Origin: Mesorhizobium muleiense
GTDB taxonomy: Bacteria > Pseudomonadota > Alphaproteobacteria > Rhizobiales > Rhizobiaceae
DNA length: 64,000 nt
Direction: 5' to 3'
Assembly (NCBI RefSeq): GCF_900099905.1
Contig: NZ_FNEE01000013.1
Coordinates: 62,001 to 126,000, forward strand
The number at the start of each line of letters is the position of its first letter. Position 1 is the stretch's first letter. The position numbers and the translations under genes were made by a program. Positions 5,817-16,260 of the stretch are shown here, in pieces. The notes under the pieces were generated by a model, which did not search any database, was not told the DNA's origin, and saw only the letters and a list, made by a program, of their open reading frames with translations.

Positions 5817-8675
5817 ATGGGCATGGAGCGCGCCGACATCGCCTTCGAGGTCAACGGCGCCGCCGTCTCTGTCTGCGTGCCGCCGGTTCGCCGTCTCTCT
5901 TCGGTGCTGCGTGACGAATTGCGGCTGACCGGCACCAAGGTCGGCTGCGACGCCGGCGACTGCGGCGCCTGCACGGTGCTTGTCGACGGCGAACCTGTCT
6001 GCGCCTGCCTGATGTCTGCGGCTTCTGCCGCTGGCACCGTGGTGACCACGGTCGAGGGCCTCGCTAACGGCAGATTGTCGGCGCTGCAGGCCTCGTTCCT
6101 CGACCATGGCGCGGCGCAATGCGGCATCTGCACACCCGGCCTGCTCATCGCGGCGACAGCGCTTCTGGACAGCAACCCCAATCCAACCGAGGCCGAAACC
6201 CTGGATGCCCTGGGCGGCGTCCTCTGCCGCTGCACCGGCTATCGCAAGATCATAGCTGCGGTGATGGATGCGGGACGGTTCGCGAGCGAATTTTTGACCG
6301 ACGGCGCTGCCCCTCATCCGCCTGCCGGCACCTTCTCCCCGTATAATGACGGGGAGAAAGGACAAGTTTCTGCGCCGGCTACCCCTTCTCTCGATTTTGA
6401 CCGCAGAATGCCAATCTCAGGCCACGCCGTCGGCTCCTCTCCAATTCGCCTCGACGGCCTGCCGAAAGTCACCGGCGGGGAAAAATTCGGCGGCGATTCC
6501 TTCCCGGCCGAAGCGCTGGCGGTGCTGGTGGTTCGCTCGCCGCATCATCACGCCCGCTTCGCCTTCGGCGATCTCGACGCCTGGATGAAAGTCCATCCCG
6601 GCATCGTCGGCGTCTTCACCGCTGCCGATATTCCGGGAAGGAACTGCTTCGGCGTCATTGCACCTTTTGCCGACCAGCCAGCGCTGGCCGAGGATTTTTC
6701 GCGCTTTCGCGGCGAGGCGGTGGCGCTGGTTGCCGGCGAGCGCGAGGCCATCCTCGATCTCGACCTTGCGGATTTTCCTGCTCGTTGGACCGAGTTGCCG
6801 CATGTCCTGCAGCCAGGCAAGGCGCAAGCCAGCGGTGTGCAGCCAATCCACGAGAACCGGCCGGCAAACCTGCTCACATCGGGCTTTGTCGAGCGTGGTG
6901 ACCCCGACGCCGCCCTTGCCGGCGCCGCCTTCACTGTTTCCGGCGCCATCGACACGTCCTATGTCGAACACGCCTATATCGAGCCCGAGGCCGGCTATGC
7001 CTATATGGACGGCGACACGCTGGTCGTCGTCGCCTGCACGCAGGCGCCCTACATGGACCGCGACGACGTCGCAAAAGTGCTTGGCCTTGCCGTCGACAAG
7101 GTGCGGATCGTGCCGACCGCCACCGGCGGCGGCTTCGGCTCCAAGCTTGACGTTTCGTTGCAGCCGCTGATCGGTCTGGTCGCGATGAAGACCGGGCGGC
7201 CGGCAGCGCTCGCCTATACCCGTCATGAATCGATGATCTCGACCACCAAGCGTCATCCCGCCGAGATGAAGGCGACGATCGGGGCCGATGCCGATGGCCG
7301 CGTCACCGGCATGGTCTTCGCCGGCGATTTCAACACCGGCGCCTATGCGAGCTGGGGTCCGACCGTCGCCAACCGCGTGCCGGTGCATGCCTCAGGTCCC
7401 TATGCGACGCCGAATTATCGCGCCGAAGGCCGCGCCATCCACACGAATGGCCCGATCTCCGGCGCCTTCCGTGGTTTCGGCGTGCCGCAGGCGACGATCA
7501 TGCAGGAGACGCTCTATGACGAACTTGCCGCAAAGCTTGGGCTGGATCGGCTCGATTTTCGTATGAAAAACTGCCTTCGGAACCGCTCCGAAACGGTTAC
7601 CGGCCAGAGACTGGAATCGGGCGTCGGCATCGCCGACTGCCTCGAAGCGCTGCGGCCGCATTGGATGCGTGCGCTTGTCGATGCCGATGCGTTCAACAGT
7701 GCCAATGACAGCAGGAAACGCGGCGTCGGTGTCGCCTCCTGCTGGTACGGCTGCGGCAACACCTCGCTGCCCAATCCGTCGACCATCAGGGTCGGCATCT
7801 CGGCTGAAGGCGATGTCGTCCTGCATCAGGGCGCGGTCGATATCGGGCAAGGTTCCAACACGGTCATTGCGCAGATCTGTGCCGACGCGGTCGGCCTGCC
7901 GCTGGAAAAATTCCGCCTGAAAAGCGCCGACACGGCGATCACGCCGGACGCCGGCAAGACGTCCGCTTCGCGCCAGACTTTTGTGACCGGCAAGGCCGCC
8001 GAAAAGGCCGGCCGTGCCTTGCGCGAGACGATGCTGCGCTTCGCCAATGTGTCGGAAAAAGCGGCGATCGCTCTCGATGGCGCAAGCCTGGTCATCCACG
8101 AGGGCGAAGCGACACGGCATATCGATTTGTCCACGCTGAAGGCCGATGCCGACGGCTTGGTCTTTCGCGCTGAGGAAAGCTATGACCCGCCGACCCTGCC
8201 GCTCGACGCCAGGGGCCAGGGCAAGCCTTACGCCGTCTATGGCTACGGCGCGCAGATCGCCGAACTGGAGGTCGACCTCAAGCTCGGCACAGTCAAGCTG
8301 ATCAAGATCACCGCCGCGCATGATGTCGGCAGGGCGATCAATCCGCTGCTCGCCGAAGGCCAGATCGAGGGCGGCATCGCGCAAGGCATCGGCATGGCGC
8401 TGATGGAGGAATACATCCCCGGCCGCACCGAGAATCTGCACGACTACCTGATCCCGACGATCGGCGACGTGCCGCCGATCGAAACCATCCTGATCGAAGT
8501 TCCGGATCCGGAAGGACCCTTTGGCGCCAAGGGCCTGGGCGAGCATGTGCTGATCCCGACGGCACCGGCGATCCTCAACGCCATCCGTCATGCCACCGGC
8601 GTCCTGGTCAGCAAAATTCCGGCGACGCCGAGCCGCATCCGCGCCGCGATCCGCGACAAGGAGCCGCGCCGATGA
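5754..8675 (+). CDS. Molybdenum hydroxylase, fused 2Fe-2S and molybdopterin-binding subunit
   Basis: A 973-residue fusion of the small and large subunits of a xanthine-dehydrogenase-family hydroxylase. The first 2Fe-2S cluster uses C65, C70, C73 and C85. The second uses C123, C126, C158 and C160 (CGIC...CRCTG). The Mo domain runs from about residue 225 and ends with GAKGLGE, whose glutamate (about E930) is the expected catalytic base. Two oddities are present. The N-terminus is three MxxxQPG repeats, and residues 186-203, in the domain linker, are translated from a palindromic repeat also found between genes. Most relatives keep the two subunits as separate genes. ATG 6409, just after the repeat, may be the ancestral start of the Mo subunit. 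Likely reaction: hydroxylation of an N-heterocycle or aldehyde. Confidence 0.88.
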   Translation: MSQAQPGMTKTQPGMSGAQPGMGMERADIAFEVNGAAVSVCVPPVRRLSSVLRDELRLTGTKVGCDAGDCGACTVLVDGEPVCACLMSAASAAGTVVTTVEGLANGRLSALQASFLDHGAAQCGICTPGLLIAATALLDSNPNPTEAETLDALGGVLCRCTGYRKIIAAVMDAGRFASEFLTDGAAPHPPAGTFSPYNDGEKGQVSAPATPSLDFDRRMPISGHAVGSSPIRLDGLPKVTGGEKFGGDSFPAEALAVLVVRSPHHHARFAFGDLDAWMKVHPGIVGVFTAADIPGRNCFGVIAPFADQPALAEDFSRFRGEAVALVAGEREAILDLDLADFPARWTELPHVLQPGKAQASGVQPIHENRPANLLTSGFVERGDPDAALAGAAFTVSGAIDTSYVEHAYIEPEAGYAYMDGDTLVVVACTQAPYMDRDDVAKVLGLAVDKVRIVPTATGGGFGSKLDVSLQPLIGLVAMKTGRPAALAYTRHESMISTTKRHPAEMKATIGADADGRVTGMVFAGDFNTGAYASWGPTVANRVPVHASGPYATPNYRAEGRAIHTNGPISGAFRGFGVPQATIMQETLYDELAAKLGLDRLDFRMKNCLRNRSETVTGQRLESGVGIADCLEALRPHWMRALVDADAFNSANDSRKRGVGVASCWYGCGNTSLPNPSTIRVGISAEGDVVLHQGAVDIGQGSNTVIAQICADAVGLPLEKFRLKSADTAITPDAGKTSASRQTFVTGKAAEKAGRALRETMLRFANVSEKAAIALDGASLVIHEGEATRHIDLSTLKADADGLVFRAEESYDPPTLPLDARGQGKPYAVYGYGAQIAELEVDLKLGTVKLIKITAAHDVGRAINPLLAEGQIEGGIAQGIGMALMEEYIPGRTENLHDYLIPTIGDVPPIETILIEVPDPEGPFGAKGLGEHVLIPTAPAILNAIRHATGVLVSKIPATPSRIRAAIRDKEPRR
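6309..6361. repeat. Palindromic repeat inserted in frame in a coding sequence
   Basis: Begins GCCCCTCATCCGCCTGCCGG and ends in an inverted repeat TTCTCCCCG / CGGGGAGAA around an 8-base loop. Nearly the same unit is intergenic at 12153-12200. Here it is read in frame and contributes residues 186-203 of the hydroxylase, exactly between the Fe-S and Mo domains. Confidence 0.85.
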
Positions 8676-10213
8676 GCGAGCTTGCCGAACGCTTCGAGAC
8701 GCATGATCCCGGCGAGAAGCAGGTGGCGGAAAAGATCCGCTGCGATGCCTGCCCGGTCATGTGCTACATAGCAGATGGCCGCACCGGCGCCTGTGATCGC
8801 TACGGCAATGTCGGCGGCAGGATCGTGCGGATGGATCCGCTGACCATCCTCGACCACTCGACCGAGACCGGCGGCGCTGTCGTGCCGTTTGTCGCCGAGG
8901 GCGAAGAATGGGACGGCGAACTGATCAACACCGGCCGCCGCTTCGTCACCGCGATCGGCGCCGGCACCACCTATCCCGACTACAAGCCGGCGCCTTTCAT
9001 CGTCAGCCAGGAGGTCGAAGGCGCCGATCTCGTCACCGTCGTCACCGAGGGCATCTTCTCCTACTGCGGCGTCAAGGTGAAGATCGACACCGACCGTCAT
9101 ATCGGCCCCGAAACGGCGACGATCCGCGCGGCGGGCGAGGCGATCGGCCATGTCACGACAGGCGAATATGGCTCGCAGATGCTGTCGCTGGGCGGCGTGC
9201 ATCATCTGACCGGCGGCTCGAAAGCCGAAGGTCGCGCCACCTGCGATGCGCTGCTCCATCTATGCAACCGCAAGCCGGTCGAACTCACCATCGACGGCGG
9301 TGCCACGGTCATCGTCGAAGCCGGCAAGCCGCCGGTCATCGACGGTCAGCTCGAGCAGCGGATGCGGGTCGGCTGCGGCTCTGCCACCATCGGCATGTTC
9401 GCCACCCAGTGGCGCGGCCTGGTCGACGAGGTGGTGGTGGTCGACGACCACATCACCGGCGTCGTTTCCGAGCATCAGGCGGGCAAGGTGCTCGGCTGGC
9501 AGGATACCGGCATAAAAATCATCGGCCGCCGTTCGACGCCGGGCCGCTATTTCAAGGTGTCGGAGCCCGGCCTCGGCTGGGGCGGCACCAGCATTTCCGA
9601 CCCGCTGTCGATCCTTGGTGAGTGGAATGCGAAGAAGGGCGCGCATCCCGGCCTGTCGCTGCTGATGGTCTCGACCACCGGCGAGCAGTTCGCCTATTAC
9701 GAGCTCAACGAGGAATTGAAGCCGGTGCAGAAACCGTTCCCCGAGCGGCTGCAGAAATCCGTCGGCCTGATCGAGGACAATTGCGAGCCGGCTCTGTGCA
9801 CCGTGCTGTTCGTCGGCGGCGCCGGCGGCTCGCTGCGTGCCGGCGTCACCGAGAACCCGGTCAATCTGACCCGCTCGGTGCAGGGCCTGACGACGTATGT
9901 GACGGTCGGCGGCGCGCCGGTCTATGTCTGGCCGGGCGGCGGCATCACGCTGATGGTCGACGTCACCCGCGTGCCGGAAGGCGCCTTCGGCTATGTGCCG
10001 ACGCCGGCGCTGGTGGCGCCGATCGAGTTCACCCTGCGCCGCGACGATTATGTCAGGCTCGGCGGCTACGAAGCCGAGATCCGCAGCGTTGACGACATTC
10101 TCGCCAAAGGCGGCGAGTATCTCAACCCGCGCCGCGGCACGGGCGCGCCGGCCAGCAATCCATGGCCGCCGCTGGCGCAGTTGCGGCGCGCAGCGGCAGT
10201 CGGGGCAAAGTAG
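8672..10213 (+). CDS. 6-hydroxynicotinate reductase-like iron-sulfur protein
   Basis: This 513-residue protein opens with C24, C27, C31 and C41 in CDACPVMC...GAC, a spacing suited to a 4Fe-4S cluster. From memory, proteins of this length and N-terminus are annotated as 6-hydroxynicotinate reductase after the Eubacterium barkeri enzyme. That enzyme reduces 6-hydroxynicotinate to its tetrahydro form with ferredoxin during nicotinate fermentation. The gene overlaps the hydroxylase gene by 4 bp. Hydroxylase followed by ring reductase matches the first two steps of that pathway, but later enzymes such as enamidase are not in the window and the host is presumably aerobic. The family assignment is fairly firm; the substrate is not known. 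Confidence 0.65.
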   Translation: MSELAERFETHDPGEKQVAEKIRCDACPVMCYIADGRTGACDRYGNVGGRIVRMDPLTILDHSTETGGAVVPFVAEGEEWDGELINTGRRFVTAIGAGTTYPDYKPAPFIVSQEVEGADLVTVVTEGIFSYCGVKVKIDTDRHIGPETATIRAAGEAIGHVTTGEYGSQMLSLGGVHHLTGGSKAEGRATCDALLHLCNRKPVELTIDGGATVIVEAGKPPVIDGQLEQRMRVGCGSATIGMFATQWRGLVDEVVVVDDHITGVVSEHQAGKVLGWQDTGIKIIGRRSTPGRYFKVSEPGLGWGGTSISDPLSILGEWNAKKGAHPGLSLLMVSTTGEQFAYYELNEELKPVQKPFPERLQKSVGLIEDNCEPALCTVLFVGGAGGSLRAGVTENPVNLTRSVQGLTTYVTVGGAPVYVWPGGGITLMVDVTRVPEGAFGYVPTPALVAPIEFTLRRDDYVRLGGYEAEIRSVDDILAKGGEYLNPRRGTGAPASNPWPPLAQLRRAAAVGAK

Positions 10214-10215
10214 TG

Positions 10216-11097
10216 ATGAACGGCCCGCAGGCGCATTGGCTTGAGGACGGCAGGCGGCTGCATCTCAATCATGGCCCGATCGACCTGATCGTCGAGGCAT
10301 TTGGCGAAGCGGACGAACGCCGCGCCGCCTATGGCCAGGCGGTGGCGCGGTTTCAAACAATCCTGCAGGAGCTCGTCGACGAACTGCCGGAACTGCGCCG
10401 CCCGGCCTCGTCGCGACCACGTGCTTTCGCTGGCCCGATGGCGCGACGCATGGAAGCAGCGATTGTTCCGCTGGCGAAACAATTCATCACGCCGATGGCT
10501 GCGGTCGCCGGTTCGGTAGCCGACGAAATGCTTGGTGCGCTGCTGGCCGGCCGCCGGCTCGATCGCGCCTATGTCAACAATGGCGGCGACAGCGCGATCC
10601 ATCTCGGCAATGGCCGGTCCATGACGCTTGCCATTGCCGGGACAGGTCATGGACTGGCGGACCGGATCACGATCCCCGCCGAAGACGGGATCCGCGGCAT
10701 CGCGACCAGCGGCTGGCGCGGCCGTTCCTTTTCGCTCGGCATCGCCGACGCTGTTACCGTACTGGCGCGGACCGGTGCTGAAGCCGACGCCGCCGCGACC
10801 TTGATCGCCAACGCCGTCGACCTGCCCGGCCACCCTGCCATTGAGCGCGTGCCGGCGCGCGATCTGGCGCCCGACAGCGACCTTGGCGATCGCCTGGTCA
10901 CGCAAGCCGTCGGCGCGCTTTCATCGGGCGAAATAGCCGCCGCGCTGGACCGAGGGCTCGCCGTCGCCGAAGATTTTCGGCGACATGGCCTGATTGCCGC
11001 TTCAGCGCTGTTCCTTGCCGGTCAGGCACGGATCGCCGGTCCCATGGCGCTCGTTGCGCCCAACGAGAAATCGAGGAAGGAAATTGCCCATGCCTGA
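10216..11097 (+). CDS. UPF0280 family protein
   Basis: A protein of about 293 residues beginning with HWLEDGRRLHLNHGPIDLIV, the typical opening of UPF0280. The family is related to the ApbE flavin-transferase fold, but no member has a firmly established activity to my knowledge. Glycine-rich NGGDSAIHLGNG near residue 121 could be a phosphate- or flavin-binding loop. The frame is open to 10162, but ATG 10216 (or GTG 10213) just after the upstream TAG is preferred. It overlaps the next gene by 8 bp. An FMN-transfer or cofactor role for the neighbouring redox enzymes is possible. Confidence 0.72.
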   Translation: MNGPQAHWLEDGRRLHLNHGPIDLIVEAFGEADERRAAYGQAVARFQTILQELVDELPELRRPASSRPRAFAGPMARRMEAAIVPLAKQFITPMAAVAGSVADEMLGALLAGRRLDRAYVNNGGDSAIHLGNGRSMTLAIAGTGHGLADRITIPAEDGIRGIATSGWRGRSFSLGIADAVTVLARTGAEADAAATLIANAVDLPGHPAIERVPARDLAPDSDLGDRLVTQAVGALSSGEIAAALDRGLAVAEDFRRHGLIAASALFLAGQARIAGPMALVAPNEKSRKEIAHA

Positions 11098-11674
11098 GTT
11101 TGCGATCCGCAAGATTGCGGTGCTGACCGAGGAGATATTTCATGAGGGCGGGCCGGTGGCGAAGGTGCCGCGCCGCCGCGCCGCCGCCATGGCGGTGGTG
11201 AACAACCCATTCGCCGGCCGCTACGTGGAAGACCTGCAGAGCGCCATGGACGATCTGAAGCCGCTCGGGCTGCTGCTCTCCGACAAGCTGATCGCCGCAT
11301 TGGGCGGCGACTTGAAACAGATCGACGGCTACGGCAAGGGCGCCATCGTCGGTATCGCCGGCGAACTGGAGCATGGCGCGCTGTGGCATGTGCCTGGCGG
11401 CTATGCCATGCGCGAGCGGCTCGGTGACGCCAAGGCGATCGTGCCGTCGGCAAAGAAGGTCGGCGCCTTCGGCGCGCGGCTCGACATACCGCTCGGCCAT
11501 ATCAACGCCGCCTATGTGCGCAGTCATTTCGATGCCATGGAGGTCGGCATCAGCGACGGACCTCGTCCCGACGAGATCCTGTTCTGCCTCGCCATGACCT
11601 GCGGCCCGCGCGTACATGACCGCATGGGCGGCCTCGCGGCGAAGGACATCAAGGCATGGGACGGACTGCGGTGA
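11090..11674 (+). CDS. DUF1185 / amino acid synthesis family protein
   Basis: A 194-residue protein starting MPEFAIRKIAVLTEEIFHEGG, matching what databases call the amino acid synthesis (DUF1185) family. No catalytic mechanism is established for it. Conserved-looking features are the RRAAAMAVVNNPFAGRYVEDL block and the glycine-rich GYGKGAIVGIAGELEHGA segment. ATG 11090 is used, with GAGGAAGG upstream, and overlaps the UPF0280 stop. Overlaps on both sides place it in the same operon, so it probably acts on an intermediate or regulates flux in the same pathway. Confidence 0.72.
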   Translation: MPEFAIRKIAVLTEEIFHEGGPVAKVPRRRAAAMAVVNNPFAGRYVEDLQSAMDDLKPLGLLLSDKLIAALGGDLKQIDGYGKGAIVGIAGELEHGALWHVPGGYAMRERLGDAKAIVPSAKKVGAFGARLDIPLGHINAAYVRSHFDAMEVGISDGPRPDEILFCLAMTCGPRVHDRMGGLAAKDIKAWDGLR

Positions 11675-12132
11675 GCGCCGAAGACATCAAGCTCAAGCTG
11701 GTCGAGGCCGAGGAGCCCGACGAGAACGATTACCGCCTGCAGGAGCAGGTCGGCTTCATCCTGCGCAAGGCGCACCAGCGCCATGTCTCGATCTTCGCCG
11801 CGCACATCGCCGACCTGACGCCGCCGCAATTCGCCGCGCTGGCCAAGTTGCACGATGTCGGCGAGACCTCGCAGAACCAGCTTGGCAGCCTGATCGCCAT
11901 GGATGCGGCGACGGTAAAAGGTGTCATCGACCGGCTCAAGGCGCGCGGCCTGGTCGAGCTTTCCAAGCATGAGGTCGACAAAAGGCGCCTGCTGGTCAAT
12001 CTGACCGCGGAAGGCCGCAAGGCGGTCGAGCGGCTGATCCCGATCGCCCGCGAGATCACCGAGGAAACGCTGGCGCCGCTTTCATCCAAGGAGGCGGCGA
12101 TTTTCATGAGGCTTTTGGCCAAGCTGGCGTGA
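11671..12132 (+). CDS. MarR family transcriptional regulator
   Basis: A regulator of about 153 residues with a MarR winged helix: recognition region TSQNQLGSLIAMDAATVKGVIDRLKARGLVEL and wing EVDKRRLLVNLTAEG. GTG 11671 forms a GTGA overlap with the DUF1185 stop; ATG 11656 is an in-frame alternative. It closes the hydroxylase operon and probably senses the pathway substrate or an intermediate, acting at the inverted repeat near 4801-4818. MarR proteins usually repress and are released by a small aromatic ligand. Confidence 0.85.
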   Translation: MSAEDIKLKLVEAEEPDENDYRLQEQVGFILRKAHQRHVSIFAAHIADLTPPQFAALAKLHDVGETSQNQLGSLIAMDAATVKGVIDRLKARGLVELSKHEVDKRRLLVNLTAEGRKAVERLIPIAREITEETLAPLSSKEAAIFMRLLAKLA

Positions 12133-12152
12133 GCGCGGCCTTGGTCAGTGCT

Positions 12153-12200
12153 GCCCCTCACCTGCCTGCCGGCATCCTCTCCCCGTAGAACGGGGAGAGG
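12153..12200. repeat. Palindromic intergenic repeat, same family as 6309-6361
   Basis: Lies between the convergent MarR gene and the sugar-binding protein gene. It starts GCCCCTCACCTGCCTGCCGG and ends in a perfect stem CCTCTCCCCG / CGGGGAGAGG (12176-12185 and 12191-12200) with a 5-base loop. It may act as a bidirectional transcription stop, but no U-tract follows on either strand. Confidence 0.85.
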
Positions 12201-12224
12201 GGCGCCGTCATCGACGACTTCGCC

Positions 12225-13189
12225 TCAGAGCCCGTGCTCCTTCAGGATTTGGGCGGCATTTTCCTTGGTGATCTTCTGCGTCGGCAGCGTGATGGTCTTT
12301 TCGACCTTCTCGCCGTTCAGGAACTTGATCGCCTGCCGCAGCCCTTCGGCGCCCGGCGTCACATAGGTGAACGTCGCCGTCAGCTCACCATTGGCAACAA
12401 GCTGCACGCCTTCATTGGGCAGGCCGTCGATGCCGATGAACTTGATGTCCTTCTCGCGGCCGACATCCTTGGCGGCAAGATAGGCGCCGTAGGCCATCGG
12501 ATCGTTGTGACCATAGACGAGGTCGATCTTCTCGTTGTTGCGCAGTGCCGTGGCCATGATGTTGTAGGCCTGGTCCTGCTTCCAGTCGCCCGACTGTTGG
12601 TCGAGCAAATATTTTATGCCCGGCTCCTTGTCGGTGAATTCATGGAAGCCGTCATGGCGGTCATGTGCCGGCTGGGTGCCCATACCGCCCCAGATCTCGA
12701 CGACATTGCCTGATGCCTTGCCCTTGCCGCCGAGCAATTCGACGGCGTATTCACCGGCAGCCCGCCCGATCAGCTTGTTGTCGCCGCCGACGAACTGCGT
12801 GTAGTCCTTGGTCTCGACATTGCGGTCGAGGACGAAGACCGGGATCTTGGCGTCGATCGCCTGCTGCACGACACCGGTCAACCCGGCGGATTCCTTCGGT
12901 GACACCAGCAGCGCGTCGACTTCCTGGCGGATCAGGTTCTCGACATCGGCGACCTGCTTTTCCGTCTTGTCCTCGCCGTCGGTGACGATCAGCTCGACTT
13001 CCGGATGCTTGGCGGCCTCAGCCAGGATGTCCTTGTTGAACTGGGCGCGCCACGGCTCGATGGTCGTCACCTGCGAGAAGCCGATCTTCCACTTCTTGTC
13101 CTGCGCGTAGGCGTTGCCGCTGGTCAGAAGGGCGGTCGTGGTCAGCAGCGCCGCGGCGACAGCGGCAAGCTTCAGCAATTCACGTCGTT

Positions 13190-13193
<4 letters not shown>
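12225..13193 (-). CDS. Sugar ABC transporter substrate-binding protein (RbsB-like)
   Basis: This 322-residue periplasmic protein has a Sec signal (MKRRELLKLAAVAAALLTTT ending near AYAQ) and the two-lobe periplasmic binding protein fold of the ribose/galactose class. ALLVSPKESAGLTGVVQQAI and VFVLDRNV are typical first-lobe strands, and YGHNDPMAYG lies in the second. The ATG is coupled to the upstream permease stop (4-bp overlap). It delivers an unidentified monosaccharide or polyol to the permease. This gene is last in the operon, after the ATPase and permease. Confidence 0.88.
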
Positions 13194-16089
<2,896 letters not shown>

Positions 16090-16139
16090 GACAAGAACGG
16101 CCTCCCTTCCGTTGTCGTCGAACATCTCAAACGCTAATC

Positions 16140-16153
16140 TAAACGTTTCGAAC
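16140..16153. promoter_or_regulatory. Putative LacI-family operator upstream of the sugar ABC operon
   Basis: TAAACGTTTCGAAC contains the palindromic core AAACGTTT plus TTCGAA, the same string found just before the regulator gene at 16247-16259. It lies about 50 bp upstream of the ATPase start, where bound repressor would block the operon promoter. Confidence 0.6.
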
Positions 16154-16246
16154 ATGTCAAGTCGCCATCTGATGCAGCGGGATTGATGCATTTCAATTCT
16201 TGCACAAATCCGCAGGATTCCTTAGGTATTGCAGCCAGAGGGCGAT

Positions 16247-16259
16247 GAAACGTTTCGAA
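16247..16259. promoter_or_regulatory. Putative LacI-family operator at the regulator start
   Basis: The perfect palindrome GAAACGTTTC (16247-16256) runs into TTCGAA and ends one base before the ATG at 16261, so bound regulator would occlude its own ribosome site. AAACGTTT centred on CG is typical for LacI-family operators. With 16140-16153 it forms a divergent control region for both transcripts. Confidence 0.65.
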
Positions 16260-16260
16260 A

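Noticed and set aside
12176-12200. Classical Rho-independent terminator
   Set aside because: Strong stem, but no T-run on either side; it is better explained as part of a dispersed palindromic repeat, though it may still slow polymerase.
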